In this document: in pieces, positions 25,933 to 36,518 of the stretch
How positions within the stretch are numbered: the stretch's first letter is position 1
Layout: each line of letters starts with the position of its first letter
DNA from: Nostoc flagelliforme FACHB-838
GTDB lineage: Bacteria > Cyanobacteriota > Cyanobacteriia > Cyanobacteriales > Nostocaceae
Assembly (NCBI RefSeq): GCF_014698065.1
Contig: NZ_JACJSI010000019.1
Coordinates: forward strand, 36,196-100,195
Length of the DNA: 64,000 nt
Reading direction: 5' to 3'
Translations under genes and position numbers: made by a program
The notes under the pieces: generated by a model
The model's input: only the letters and a program-made list of their open reading frames with translations
What the model was told of the DNA's origin: nothing
Database searches by the model: none

Positions 25933-27465
25933 TTATCGACTTTGAACTATGGACTCTTGACTAGAGTTTTCAAACTCTGGAAGCTCTACCCTGGTAGGCT
26001 GCCAACCTCCCACCCAAGCGAGGCATAACTGACGGAAACGATCGCCCCGCACCTCAAAATTCGGGTACTGGTCGAAACTCGCGCAAGCCGGAGACAGCAA
26101 CACCACCCGCGCTTGATACTGCTTGGCTAATTCCGCCGATTTGGGAACTGCCCTTTCTATAGTTTCCACAATATGGTATGTATGATACCCCACCTCTTGG
26201 AGACGTTTGGCAAATGCAGGTGCAGCAGAGCCAATTAATAACACAGCAGCAGCTTTGGTTTGAATTTGTGCTAGCCAACCAGTATCATCTCCTGCTTTAG
26301 CTTCTCCACCAGCAATTAAAATTGCTGGACTGTCAACGGATGCTAAACCAACTTCGGCAGCATCGTAGTTAGTGGCTTTGCTATCGTTAACGAAATCAAT
26401 ACCTTCCCAAGTGCAGATATGCTCCAAACGATGAGCAACGCCAGGAAATTCTCGAATTGCAAGTGCGATCGCATCACGATTAATTCCCGCTAATCTTGCC
26501 GTTGCTACTGCCATCAAAAGATTTTGCTGGTTATGTTCTCCCACCATCCGTAAAGTAGATACTTTCACAATCGGTTCTGGTGTAGAGGTTGCAGTCAACT
26601 TTTCCACAACCCAGTCGTCTTCGATGTAAAAGCCTTTTTCGCTAATCAGGAAGTCTTTTCCTTTGACACTTGTCCAGTAGGCATTAGGCCAAGCACTTAA
26701 ACCTTGCTGCCTCAAGTAGGCATCATCGCCATTGAACACTTGCAACTCGGACTGACGCAACAGCTTGGCTTTGATGTTGTAATAATTCTCTAAAGTCTGA
26801 TGGCGACTAAGATGATCCGGCGTGAAAGTCGTCCATACACCGATGCGTGGTGCAAGAGAACTCGAAGATTCTATTTGATAGCTGCTAATTTCCACAATCA
26901 CCCAGTCCAGTGAAGAGTTAGGAGTTAAAAGTGAGGAGTGAGAAGTTAAAAGTGAGGAATTATCAAATGCTTCCTCTGCCTCCCCTGCCTCCCCTGCTCC
27001 CTGCTTCCTCCAAGATAGGACAACATCACAAGCGGCGTAGCCAATGTTACCGCAGGCAGGTGCATTTAAACCCGCTGCTTGAAAAATGGCAGCAATTAAA
27101 GCTGCGGTAGTAGTTTTGCCGTTAGTGCCAGTAATTCCTACCCAAGGTAGCGATTGCAAATTTCGCCAAGCGAGTTCCATTTCCCCAATGGTTTCAATAC
27201 CTAATTGGCGTGCCTTGATTAATACGGGAATATCCCAAGGCACGCCAGGACTAACGACTATTAATTGGGGTAAATTAGCACCATTCAATTCTAGGGATTG
27301 GCCTAGTTTTACGGTTATTTGCTCGGCAGCGAGTTCTTGTTGTTGTTGCAGGAGGGTTTCGGAGGTGTTGCTATCACTCAGCTCTACCTCCCAACCTTCC
27401 TGTTTCAACAATCTCGCCGCAGCAACACCGGACTTTCCCAATCCAATTACAGTAGCTCTAGGCAT
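25933..27465 (-). CDS. murD: UDP-N-acetylmuramoylalanine-D-glutamate ligase, with in-frame repeat insertion
   Basis: MurD adds D-Glu to UDP-MurNAc-L-Ala in the cytoplasm. The N-terminal Rossmann domain is clear ([15 protein letters not shown]), the P-loop is [13 protein letters not shown] at 111-123, [10 protein letters not shown] with the catalytic region follows, then [34 protein letters not shown] and [21 protein letters not shown] at the C-terminus. At 510 residues it is about 40-60 longer than typical. The excess maps to residues about 153-185, a Gly/Glu/Ala then Ser/Leu-rich segment encoded by intergenic-type repeat DNA (26911-27009) lying between the first P-loop helix region and [11 protein letters not shown]. 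The frame is maintained, so the protein is probably still made. Confidence 0.95.
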   Translation of the reverse strand: MPRATVIGLGKSGVAAARLLKQEGWEVELSDSNTSETLLQQQQELAAEQITVKLGQSLELNGANLPQLIVVSPGVPWDIPVLIKARQLGIETIGEMELAWRNLQSLPWVGITGTNGKTTTAALIAAIFQAAGLNAPACGNIGYAACDVVLSWRKQGAGEAGEAEEAFDNSSLLTSHSSLLTPNSSLDWVIVEISSYQIESSSSLAPRIGVWTTFTPDHLSRHQTLENYYNIKAKLLRQSELQVFNGDDAYLRQQGLSAWPNAYWTSVKGKDFLISEKGFYIEDDWVVEKLTATSTPEPIVKVSTLRMVGEHNQQNLLMAVATARLAGINRDAIALAIREFPGVAHRLEHICTWEGIDFVNDSKATNYDAAEVGLASVDSPAILIAGGEAKAGDDTGWLAQIQTKAAAVLLIGSAAPAFAKRLQEVGYHTYHIVETIERAVPKSAELAKQYQARVVLLSPACASFDQYPNFEVRGDRFRQLCLAWVGGWQPTRVELPEFENSSQESIVQSR

Positions 27466-27547
27466 AGATTGCAGCAGAGTCCCTGGTTAAGCACTCCCTA
27501 TAGTAGCGCTTCTTTGCAAAAATTACACAACTTTTTGTTGACCTACG

Positions 27548-29701
27548 CTACAGATTTTTGACGATCGCACCAAAATCAGCTAAAACACGGGCATGATTGC
27601 GAACTAGTCCCAGCAAATGTAATCGATTACGCTTGACTTCTGGATCGGAGTCCATAACTAAAACGCTATCTGGCCCATCAAAGAAATTACTAACTGTCGG
27701 AGCAATTTTTGTGAGTGCTGCTACTAATAATTGATAATTTCGCGTCTGTTGTGCTGCTTGAGTTTGCGGTACTGATTCGATTAGGGCATTATACAAAGCT
27801 GTCTCAGAGGGCTTTTGGAATAGTTCTTGACGAACTACGGTTGTTGGTTCTAGCTGTTTTGTATCCAAATCACCTTGTGCAGCTAATCGGGTAGAACGGT
27901 TAACTGTTTCGTAGATGTTATCTAAGGTACTGTCATTACGGATTTGTTGTAAGTATAAGGCGCGATCGCGTACATCCAATAAATCCTTTAATGTCCGTTC
28001 TGTATATTCTGGGTCATTTTCTCCCAAAACTGCATTTACCAAGTCGTAATCAATCTGTTTTTCTTCTTGTAGTAAAGTGCGGATGCGTTGTAAGAAAAAG
28101 TCTTGTAATGCTGCGGTTAATGATGCTTGATCTTTGTGATGTTTCGCTGCAAAATCCGTGGCTATTTGTGCCAATAAATCATCTAAGTTTATCGGCAAAT
28201 TATAAAACCAAGTAATTTTAACTACGGCATTAGCAGCACGGCGCAAAGCATAGGGATCAGAGGAACCAGAGGGAATTAAACCTAAACCAAAGATACTCAC
28301 TAAAGTATCTAATCTATCTGCCAAAGCGACAATTTGACCCGTGAGCGTTTCGGGGAAATTATCACTGGCTCCCATTGGCAAATAATGTTGATAAATTGCC
28401 TTTGCTACATCGGCATCTTCACCACTGGCTAAGGCATATTTTTCTCCCATGATGCCTTGCAATTCGGGAAATTCATACACCATTTGGCTAACCAAATCTG
28501 CTTTACATAATAAAGCAGCACGTTGAATTCTTTGGCTTTGATTTTCCGTTAATTCTAATTGAGTGGTTATTCGTTCGGCAATCTTAACTACTCTATCTAC
28601 CTTGGTACGCACCGAACCCAATTCTTCTTGGAAAGTAACTTTTTCTAACTGCGGTAAAAAGCTATCTATTGGCTTAGTTAAATCAGCTTCGTAGAAAAAT
28701 CTGCCATCAGCTAATCTGGCACGAATTACCCTTTCATTGCCGACGGAAACAATATCTGATTTCTGGGGATCAGCATTAGAAATGGTAATGAAGTTGGGCA
28801 ATAATTCTTGCTCAGAACTATCTGGTTTAAATACAGGGAAATAACGCTGATGAGTAACCATAACTTCAGTAATTACCTCGCTTGGTAATTCCAAAAATTC
28901 TGGTTCAAATTTACCGACAACTGCGGAAGGATATTCTACAAGGTTGGTTACTTCCGCTAATAAATCGGGGTAAATTACTGTATACCCGCCTAAATTATCT
29001 GCAACTGCATTTACTTGCTCTTTGATAATATTTGCCCGTTCTTCTGGGTCAACGTTGACAAATACAGACTTGAGAGCGGTAACATAATCAGTAGCTTGGG
29101 CAATTGTCACAGGTTCAGGATGCAAGACCCGATGACCTTGAGAAATGCGATCGCTCTGAATCGTTTTAGAACCATTTACTAATTCTAGAGGCAGCACTGT
29201 CTCATCTAACAAAGCGACCAACCAACGAATTGGTCGGGAAAACCTCGCATCTCCATTTCCCCAACGCATTAACCGTTTACCTTCTAATCCCCAAATCCAC
29301 TGGGAAACAAGTTCTGTCAAAATTTCCGCCACAGGACGACCAGAAATTCTTTTTTGTACAAATACAAATTCGCCTTTGTCAGTGGGGCGAATAGACAGCG
29401 CATCCAGTTCCACACCTTGCTTTTTGGCAAAACCTACCGCTGCTGGTGTCGGCTGACCATTTTTAAAGGCGGCTTGGGCGGGAGGCCCTTTAATTTCTTC
29501 TTCTCGGTCTGGTTGCTGAGATGGTAAACCTGTAATTAGTACCGCCAGCCGCCGGGGAGTACCGTATACCTGGACACTTTCGCCCTTGAGGGTGTTTGCT
29601 TCCAAGCTTTGGGGAATGCGTTCCTGCCATTGCACTAAAGCATCACTGAGAAAACTTGCAGGTAGTTCTTCTGTACCAACTTCTAATAGAAACCCAGGCA
29701 T
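27548..29701 (-). CDS. glyS: Glycine-tRNA ligase beta subunit
   Basis: Beta subunit of the heterotetrameric (alpha2beta2) bacterial glycyl-tRNA synthetase, 717 residues, the usual length. The N-terminus [17 protein letters not shown] is the family signature. [33 protein letters not shown] and the HD-type motif around [39 protein letters not shown] are present, and the C-terminal anticodon-binding (DALR-like) region ends in [22 protein letters not shown]. It recognises tRNA-Gly while the alpha subunit (glyQ, not in this window) catalyses aminoacylation. The gene is 82 bp upstream of murD on the same strand. Confidence 0.96.
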   Translation of the reverse strand: MPGFLLEVGTEELPASFLSDALVQWQERIPQSLEANTLKGESVQVYGTPRRLAVLITGLPSQQPDREEEIKGPPAQAAFKNGQPTPAAVGFAKKQGVELDALSIRPTDKGEFVFVQKRISGRPVAEILTELVSQWIWGLEGKRLMRWGNGDARFSRPIRWLVALLDETVLPLELVNGSKTIQSDRISQGHRVLHPEPVTIAQATDYVTALKSVFVNVDPEERANIIKEQVNAVADNLGGYTVIYPDLLAEVTNLVEYPSAVVGKFEPEFLELPSEVITEVMVTHQRYFPVFKPDSSEQELLPNFITISNADPQKSDIVSVGNERVIRARLADGRFFYEADLTKPIDSFLPQLEKVTFQEELGSVRTKVDRVVKIAERITTQLELTENQSQRIQRAALLCKADLVSQMVYEFPELQGIMGEKYALASGEDADVAKAIYQHYLPMGASDNFPETLTGQIVALADRLDTLVSIFGLGLIPSGSSDPYALRRAANAVVKITWFYNLPINLDDLLAQIATDFAAKHHKDQASLTAALQDFFLQRIRTLLQEEKQIDYDLVNAVLGENDPEYTERTLKDLLDVRDRALYLQQIRNDSTLDNIYETVNRSTRLAAQGDLDTKQLEPTTVVRQELFQKPSETALYNALIESVPQTQAAQQTRNYQLLVAALTKIAPTVSNFFDGPDSVLVMDSDPEVKRNRLHLLGLVRNHARVLADFGAIVKNL

Positions 29702-30720
29702 ATAACACTGTTTTCAACTTTGCGTAGCTCAACTTTATCAGGTATTCTCAGGCGATCGCTCGTGATTTTTAGCTGAATGGGTCATTGCAGAAGACAAAAG
29801 GAAAACCCTATACATAAATGAGGAATGAAAGTTAGGTCAGAGTGTATTGCATACAAACGACCGTAGAGGCAAAGCAGCTTGTCGTAAAACATCGCTATAA
29901 ACTTAGTATTTTATGCAAAACTTCACAAAAATAGTGCTTTTCTTCATTAATTCATTACATCTACTACCGTGATTTTGTGCAGTATATACGGATACATATT
30001 TTTATTGTAAGCTTAGTTTTGTTTGATGCATTGATATCTGCCAACTCGTTGGTTCGTCATCAAGACTTTTACGTTCAGTCTTGAATGCAATTAATTTTAC
30101 TTTTCACTCAGCGCTGTTTTAGTCAGTGCCTTTGAAATACTCAAAAAACTAGGATGCTGTCCAATGAAGACAATACAGATGATCCAGTTAAAAATACTTC
30201 ATGTGCCAGTTTACAAGGCGGAATGAGGGTTATATGCACAACCGTGAATCTAATGCTACAATCCCTCAAGTGGAAATTTAGGCATTAGTTCAGAAACAAC
30301 TAGACCAACTATTGTCATAATCACTAGAAATTAAAGCCTATGTTTATAACAAGCTAACCTATTTACATAAGGTGATGTTTTGATTTTTAATTGTTTTATA
30401 CAGTGTAAAAATTACCTTTTAAAAATCATGATAAATTATAGCCAATGTTTAAGTAAGTGGGCGTAAATAATTAAATGTTTGTATGTAGTAAGCGGCTCTT
30501 GCCTTGAATATAGGGCTGGAGCCGCTTACTACGAGCCCATTTCATTAAAATCACATTGCAAAACACATAGTTTGATTTATTCTTGCCCACTTAGTTAACG
30601 CAATTTTAATCAAGCAATCTTACAACGTTAAAATAAGTAATCGCCAGTAGTAGCAACTACTAGCTATTAAGGAGTAAATCGATCATCTGAGACTGTCTTT
30701 ATTAAATTTATAAATAGCTC
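29702..30720. other. About 1 kb gene-free stretch
   Basis: Divergent promoter region of glyS and the glycosyltransferase. It contains one degraded ORF (30234-30383, separate entry) and, near 30485-30535, an imperfect inverted repeat (TAGTAAGCGGCTC...GAGCCGCTTACTA). I see no RNA gene or named regulatory element. Confidence 0.55.
30234..30383 (+). pseudogene. Degraded small ORF with two internal stop codons
   Basis: From an ATG at 30234 one frame reads MHNRESNATIPQVEI, TAG, ALVQKQLDQLLS, TAA, then SLEIKAYVYNKLTYLHKVMF and TGA. Both internal stops are one C-to-T change from a Gln codon, and the joined peptide has protein-like helical composition. I read it as a decayed small gene or gene fragment of unknown family. 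It is short, so chance cannot be excluded. Confidence 0.35.
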
Positions 30721-32010
30721 ATGCATATTCTGATTTATTCCTACAACTATCATCCAGAGCCAATTGGAATTGCTCCGTTAATGACTGAATTGGCAGAAGG
30801 ACTAGTAAAGCGAGATCATGAAGTGCGAGTGATTACGGGAATGCCCAACTATCCTCAGCGCGAAATTTACGATGGGTATCGGGGGAAATGGTATAGTAAT
30901 GAACAAAAAAATGGTGTTACTATTCAGCGAAGTTATCTAAGAATTAAGTCTAAACCTAACCTTGTAGATCGTCTATTACTAGAGTTGAGCTTTGTTTTTA
31001 CGAGCTTACCCCAAGTCTTTAAAGGCGAACGCCCCGATGTAATTATCTTAACAATTCCCCCCTTACTAGGGACACTACCAGCAACAATATTTGGTTGGTT
31101 ATACAACTGCCCAGTAGTTTTAAATGTACAAGATATTCTACCAGAAGCTGCGGTACGTATCGGGCTATTGAAAAACAAGTGGATGATCCGAACTCTTGCA
31201 GCTCTGGAGAAATTTGCATATCAGTCTGCACACACTATTAGTGTCATTGCCGATGCTTTTCATGAGAATTTAGTGAATAAAGGAGTACCTGTTAATAAAA
31301 TCGTTTGTATTCCCAATTGGGTAAATGTAAATTTCATCCACCCTTTACCGAAAGAGAATAACTCGTGGATATCTAGCCATCAACTAGATGGCAAATTTGT
31401 AGTACTTTATTCGGGAAACATTGCTTTAACGCAAGGTTTAGAAACAGTAATAAAAGCGGCCGTTTGCTTACGTCATATCAAGGAGATTGTCTTTGTCATC
31501 GTTGGCGAGTCAATAGCATTGCAAAGATTGCAGGAATATTGTCTCTTAAATGGAGCAGACAATGTTTTGCTATTACCGTTACAGCCGCGAGAAAAACTAC
31601 CCGAAATGCTAGCAGCATCTGATGTGGGGCTAATTGTGCAAAAGCGCAATGTGATTTCGTTCAATATGCCTTCAAAAATACCACTGCTGTTGGCGAGTGG
31701 TCGTCCGATTGTGGGTTCAGTTCCCGCCACTGGTACAGCTGCTAAAGCAATCCAACTTAGTGGTGGTGGGATAATTGTTGAGCCAGAATCACCTGATGCA
31801 ATGGCCGCTGCGGTACATAATTTATATGCTAATCCTGCTCTAAGTGCGAGGCTAGGTAACACAGGAAGACAGTTTGCCGAAGAAAACTATTCTTTGGAGC
31901 AAGCACTTGATCGTTATGAAGGGTTGCTTTCTTATGTTGTTACTAACCGAAAATCATCTGTAGGAATTTTACCAAAATTAGATTCTAAAAAATCAGTTGT
32001 GGATGGTTGA
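30721..32010 (+). CDS. WcaI-like glycosyltransferase (GT4 family)
   Basis: 429 residues, GT-B fold. The N-terminus HILIYSYNYHPEPIGIAPLM with VKRDHEVRVITGMPNYP is the WcaI signature; WcaI adds a fucosyl unit in colanic acid assembly in enteric bacteria. The middle has DVIILTIPPLLGTLPAT and VLNVQDILPEAAVRIG, and the C-terminal donor-binding domain has VVLYSGNIALTQGLETVI and the acidic ExxxxxxE-type segment (ASDVGLIVQKRNVISFNMPSK). The protein has no signal peptide and should act at the cytoplasmic face of the membrane in exopolysaccharide or capsule synthesis. No other polysaccharide genes flank it, so the glycan made is not evident. Start ATG at 30721. Confidence 0.88.
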   Translation: MHILIYSYNYHPEPIGIAPLMTELAEGLVKRDHEVRVITGMPNYPQREIYDGYRGKWYSNEQKNGVTIQRSYLRIKSKPNLVDRLLLELSFVFTSLPQVFKGERPDVIILTIPPLLGTLPATIFGWLYNCPVVLNVQDILPEAAVRIGLLKNKWMIRTLAALEKFAYQSAHTISVIADAFHENLVNKGVPVNKIVCIPNWVNVNFIHPLPKENNSWISSHQLDGKFVVLYSGNIALTQGLETVIKAAVCLRHIKEIVFVIVGESIALQRLQEYCLLNGADNVLLLPLQPREKLPEMLAASDVGLIVQKRNVISFNMPSKIPLLLASGRPIVGSVPATGTAAKAIQLSGGGIIVEPESPDAMAAAVHNLYANPALSARLGNTGRQFAEENYSLEQALDRYEGLLSYVVTNRKSSVGILPKLDSKKSVVDG

Positions 32011-32794
32011 AGGGCATAGGACACTTGTACTTGACTATGCAGTTATTTGGAAGCTGATGAGATGTTCACAATACTTTTCGGTTAAGGGGAAAAGGGAAAG
32101 AAAAAACCTTTCACCTTTCACCTTTCCCCCAAACCAAATTCCTCTTTTGAACTGCAAAAACCGATAAGTATTATGAAAAGACGTTTTGAAAGAGACTTTT
32201 GCTCTCTATAGTTAGCATAGCGAAGCATCTCAGTATATAGTTAAAACTTTGATTTGGTGTTATACTTAACCCAATAGAGACGGCAAAATTATACCCTTTA
32301 GAGAGAGAATTTTAAAACCTCCTCTGAGACGTTCTCTATGTTCAAAATAGACACCCAGTGAAAATAGCTCACAAAGAGGTGATAAAAATCTCTTTACCCA
32401 TCAAGAGTCAACCGTTAAATATTTTCTATACTTAAGATTTAGGCGCTGGCAAAAAAACAAATATCAAGGGTATATTTTAGGTATGCAATTGCCAGATTTT
32501 TTAATCATCTTTGTTCAGTGATTTCTACTGAATAAAAATGATTAAAAAGCATGAAATCACAGATTCTCGTGAATGCGCTCCTGAAATTGTACAGTGCTTA
32601 AGACTTAGATAGTTTGAGATAGTTAAACAAGTGATAGGTAAAAGCCTTGGAATAGGGTGAATTTTCGATAATTTACTTATCCTCAAGTTGACATATAAAA
32701 TATGCAGATTCCGGTGAATTTTTGTGTTTTCAAACACAAATTGCAAATTGACAACTGAATTTACTGAAAAAATAGATTGAGGTAGGCAAAAGTT
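32011..32794. other. Gene-free stretch upstream of the RTX gene
   Basis: Contains a run of AAAGGGAAAGAAAAAACC/TTTCACCTTTCACC-type low-complexity text (about 32086-32130) and otherwise AT-rich DNA. It presumably holds the promoter of the gene at 32795. No ORF with protein-like composition is seen. Confidence 0.5.
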
Positions 32795-35251
32795 ATGGCA
32801 AATATCATTGGAACCAACAGTAATGATACTTTAGTGGGCAGCAACGATTACAACGATACGATTAACGGTAAAGCAGGCAACGATACCATCATACCTAACG
32901 GGAACGGCGACACGGTAACTGGTGGAGGCGGCAAAGATGAATTTGTTTACAGCTTAAACAACGACTCATACAATGAGCGCTATACCATCACTGATTTCAG
33001 TGGCGTAGGTAAAGGAACAAATCCGACAGCAGAAGTCATTGCCGAAGTGGATACGATAAAACTCAAAGGCGATATTTTAACTGCCCGAAATCTGCTACTG
33101 GCTCAGAATGGCGACGATCTGGAAATCACCTTTGAAGGGCAGTTAGATAACGGCAAAGTCATCCTGCAAAACTTTGCCCTGGAAAACCTGGATAACCTCA
33201 GCAAAACTACAGGAGCTGCTGTAGACTTGGGTAACATCCTGTTTGATGGGCAAACTAGCATCACTGACAGCTTTGATGTATTTAATGGCAACTCCACCCA
33301 AAGCACTATCTTCAACAAAAACACAGTCACCTTCCTTAACGACCTCTCCAATAACGTTAACGGCTTTGACAACTCAGATGATGTCATCAATGGTCAGGGG
33401 GGTGATGATGTCATTGACGGCTTAAGTGGCAACGACATACTCAGGGGTGGTGCAGGCAATGATACTCTCAACGGTGGTGCAGGTAATGATACCTTGAGTG
33501 TTGACTATCGTGCTGGTGAGGATACCTCGAATGCTGACTATTCAGAAGGTGATAACGTACTCTCTGGGGGCGATGGCAATGATTATCTCTCTGTCTTTAA
33601 CTTCTCTCCCAGTCCGCCGTTCTTCTCTCAGGAAGAACGCCCATCTTACAAAAACACCCTCAACGGTGGTGCAGGTGACGATACCTTGAGTACTAGTGGT
33701 TTATCAGGTGATAACCTGCTGTCTGGAGACGATGGCAATGATACTCTCTCTGCCTCTGATGCCTTTGGTAATAATACCCTCAATGGTGGTGCAGGTGACG
33801 ATATCCTCACAGGTGGTAATGGCAATGATATCCTCACAGGTGGCGGTGGCAAGGATAAATTTTACAATCCTTTTGGTAGTATCATTACTGATTTCGGTGG
33901 CGTAGGTAAAGGAATAAAGCCGACAGCAGGCATCATTGCGGAAGTGGATACCATAACATTTCAAGGTTCAGGTTTCACTGCCAAAAATCTCCTGCTGACC
34001 CAGAATGCCAACAATCTGGAAATCAGTTTTTCTCAGGGGTTAGATAACAGCAAAGTCATCCTGCAAAACTTTGCCTTGGAAAACCTGGATAACCTCAGCA
34101 AAACTACAGGAGCTGCTGTAGACTTGGGTAACATCTTGTTTGATGGGCAAACTAGCATCACTGACAGCTTTGATGTATTTAATGGCAACTCCACCCAAAG
34201 CACTATCTTCAACAAAAACACAGTCACCTTCCTTAACGACCTCTCCAATAACGTTAACGGCTTTGACAACTCAGATGATGTCATCAATGGTCAGGGGGGT
34301 GATGATATCATTGACGGCTTAAGTGGCAACGACTTTTTGAGGGGTGGTGCAGGCAATAATACTCTCAATGGTGGTGCCGATAACGACACCTTAAATGTTG
34401 ACTCATTACTAGGCAATAATTTGCTCTCTGGGGGCGATGGCAATGATTCTCTTTTTGCCTTTGGCTATCGGTACTACCAAAGCTACGGGCCACAAGAACA
34501 AGAAGAAGACCTTCGCTACTTAGGCAATAATACGCTCAACGGTGATGCAGGTAACGATACCTTGAATGTTAGCGGTTCATTAGGCGATAACCTGCTCTCT
34601 GGGGGCGATGGCAATGATTCTCTCTCAGTCTCTGGCTATCAGCAAGGAAGTAGCGACCCGTATAGCGGCACCTCCGTCTTCGACTCTCGATCCTTTGGCA
34701 ATAATACACTCGACGGTGGTGCTGGTAATGATACCTTGGATGCTAGCGGTTCATCAGGCGATAATGTACTCTCTGGGGGCGACGGCAATGATTCTCTCTC
34801 CGTCTCTGGCATAGATTATATAGGTCTTGACACCGCCTATTTGAGTCGTTCGTCTGGCAATAACACCCTTAACGGTGGCGCTGGTAATGATACCTTGGAT
34901 GCTAGCGGTTCATCAGGCGATAATGTACTCTCTGGTGGCGATGGCAATGATACCTTCTATCTAGGCTTATCAGAAGGACTTGATACTATTTATGATTTCG
35001 ACGCTACTAATGAACTCATTCAAGTATCATCTGCTGGTTTTGATTATGGGTTATCAATAGGTTCGCTCTCAGCTAGCCAGTTTATAATCGGAACATCTGC
35101 AACGACAAGTAATCAACGATTTATCTATGACAATATTACAGGTGCATTGTACTTTGACCAAGATGGCAATGCGGGTGCATTTGCTCAGGTACAATTTGCA
35201 CAACTATCAAAGGGATTGTCACTAACCGAAAACAATTTTGTGGTTGTTTAA
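32795..35251 (+). CDS. Secreted RTX (hemolysin-type calcium-binding repeat) protein
   Basis: 818 residues dominated by Gly/Asp-rich nonapeptides (GGxGNDTLxGG type), which bind Ca2+ and fold as a parallel beta-roll outside the cell. The order is: short repeat block (about 1-50), a beta-rich spacer, repeat block with many variants (SGGDGNDSLSV), a second copy of the spacer, another long repeat block, and a C-terminal non-repeat domain ending in LTENNFVVV. There is no Sec signal peptide; a terminus of acidic then hydrophobic residues is the usual type I secretion signal. No HlyB/HlyD pair is adjacent. Two 293-bp segments (33143-33435 and 34040-34332) differ by only four bases as far as I can count. 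Function outside the cell is unknown; surface-layer, motility or adhesion roles are common in the family. Start ATG at 32795 follows GAGGTAGG. Confidence 0.9.
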   Translation: MANIIGTNSNDTLVGSNDYNDTINGKAGNDTIIPNGNGDTVTGGGGKDEFVYSLNNDSYNERYTITDFSGVGKGTNPTAEVIAEVDTIKLKGDILTARNLLLAQNGDDLEITFEGQLDNGKVILQNFALENLDNLSKTTGAAVDLGNILFDGQTSITDSFDVFNGNSTQSTIFNKNTVTFLNDLSNNVNGFDNSDDVINGQGGDDVIDGLSGNDILRGGAGNDTLNGGAGNDTLSVDYRAGEDTSNADYSEGDNVLSGGDGNDYLSVFNFSPSPPFFSQEERPSYKNTLNGGAGDDTLSTSGLSGDNLLSGDDGNDTLSASDAFGNNTLNGGAGDDILTGGNGNDILTGGGGKDKFYNPFGSIITDFGGVGKGIKPTAGIIAEVDTITFQGSGFTAKNLLLTQNANNLEISFSQGLDNSKVILQNFALENLDNLSKTTGAAVDLGNILFDGQTSITDSFDVFNGNSTQSTIFNKNTVTFLNDLSNNVNGFDNSDDVINGQGGDDIIDGLSGNDFLRGGAGNNTLNGGADNDTLNVDSLLGNNLLSGGDGNDSLFAFGYRYYQSYGPQEQEEDLRYLGNNTLNGDAGNDTLNVSGSLGDNLLSGGDGNDSLSVSGYQQGSSDPYSGTSVFDSRSFGNNTLDGGAGNDTLDASGSSGDNVLSGGDGNDSLSVSGIDYIGLDTAYLSRSSGNNTLNGGAGNDTLDASGSSGDNVLSGGDGNDTFYLGLSEGLDTIYDFDATNELIQVSSAGFDYGLSIGSLSASQFIIGTSATTSNQRFIYDNITGALYFDQDGNAGAFAQVQFAQLSKGLSLTENNFVVV

Positions 35252-35290
35252 TCTTGACTAGCGCTCTGCGATCGCGAAGCAGTACAGTTG

Positions 35291-35324
35291 GCGAGGTGCT
35301 ATTTTTAGCACCTCGCATTTTATT
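35291..35324 (+). terminator. Rho-independent terminator of the RTX gene
   Basis: Perfect 11-bp stem GCGAGGTGCTA / TAGCACCTCGC with a TTTT loop, followed by ATTTTATT, 40 bp after the stop codon. Confidence 0.85.
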
Positions 35325-35879
35325 ACTCAATGCAAGCCGCATAAGTGGCTTGATTGAGATAAATTAAATCACCCATTTGGGTGAATTATAAACCAACCGA
35401 TCGGGTGAACTAACTGTAGGAAGTTGAGACTGCTCAAAAGTAGGACTCTAGAGAACACTGATTGATTGCACGTCGTTCTTAGTGAGGATAACTTGATGAA
35501 ACTTGCAAGCTTGATTAATAAAGCTGAATTAAGCAGCGTACTACTTGCCTACCGCACGCTCCCCGAACGTGTAAGCAAGCTACGCGCAGTGTTTCGCAGA
35601 CAAGCCTCTGCGAAAGTTGGCATCGCTCCATACCCTTCTCTTCCCTAAGATCAATATTCACTAATACTTAAGAGCGATAAACTCATCTGTAACTTATACA
35701 CAATCTCGTTTAGCAAGTAAGTAGGCATAATAAAAGCAAAGTATGTGAAAAAAAGTAAATACAGCTTAAACCCTTTTTCCCCTGCTCCCTGCTTTTTCCC
35801 TCCCCCTTTATCCCAATGATAATTATTTACACCCATCTACTTATCTGGTTATAATGCAAGCAAGCACTTGCAAACATTT
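35325..35879. other. Gene-free stretch before the TetR remnant
   Basis: Contains dispersed repeat text: TCACCCATTTGGGTGA (35370-35385), CTCCCCGAACGTGTAAGCAAGCTACGCGC-type sequence (35562-35620) and CCCCTGCTCCCTGC-type sequence (35777-35800). Short ORFs here are not credible. If the missing part of the TetR gene was ever here, I cannot see it. Confidence 0.5.
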
Positions 35880-36236
35880 ATGGAAGACTTAGTATCAAGA
35901 AGGGCACAAACTGCTGGACGCTTGATCAAGGCGGCAATTAAGGTGTTTGCAATCTTATACGAAACTGACAAATCGCTGCGCGAACAAGTGGTTGTTTACT
36001 TACGCAAGAGTCGAGAACAGGGCGCAGTGTCTGCGGATATAGATTGGAAAGCATCTCTGGGTAATTTCACGGCTATGTTGCTTCCCGGTATGCTGCATTT
36101 TAGCCATATACTTAGCACACAAGACTACAGTAGTAAATGCTACATAAAAAATTTTGTGAATTTATTTGTGCGCGGTATTAGCACTTTGCCATTGCAGGAA
36201 GCAAGCGTTTCAGTTGATTGGTCTGCAACAATATGA
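35880..36236 (+). pseudogene. TetR/AcrR regulator with internal deletion
   Basis: The frame begins MEDLVSRRAQTAGRLIKAAIKVFA, which is the first helix of a TetR DNA-binding domain. Instead of the expected helix-turn-helix (usually ending in AxxxxGxxxGTxYxxFxxKxxL) it passes at once to a C-terminal-type regulatory region: ILYETDKSLREQVVVYLRKSREQGAVSADIDW, then helical text to the stop. At 118 residues it is about 80 short. I infer that an in-frame deletion has removed the recognition helix and part of the ligand domain, leaving a protein unable to bind DNA. It lies upstream of the RND efflux genes, where a TetR repressor is usual. ATG at 35880 is preferred over a TTG four codons earlier. Confidence 0.65.
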
Positions 36237-36518
36237 ACTCTGTTTCTCTTTGAACTAAGGCACTGGGTTTATGCTAGTAAAAAAAGTTTTATAAATTACA
36301 CTTTGACAATGATTTTAGCTAAGTAATGTACAAAATAACCATAATGCGCTAAACGATATTTATTTCAGGTGCTAGACAACATGAGCGATCGCCCAAATAC
36401 CCAATATATATATTTGACACCAACATCAAAAACAAAGGGCTAAAAAACTATTCAAACAACGCTTTTTTAGCGAAGAGTAGATTGCCCAAGTCTAAATCCC
36501 CAAGACGAGAAACCGAAT

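Noticed and set aside
33103..34814. Antisense and out-of-frame ORFs within the RTX gene
   Set aside because: Shadows of the repetitive RTX coding sequence; two are duplicates of each other owing to the internal duplication.
35466..35648. 60-codon ORF before the TetR remnant
   Set aside because: Half of it is the dispersed GAACGTGTAAGCAAGC-type repeat; no ribosome-binding site or homology recognised.
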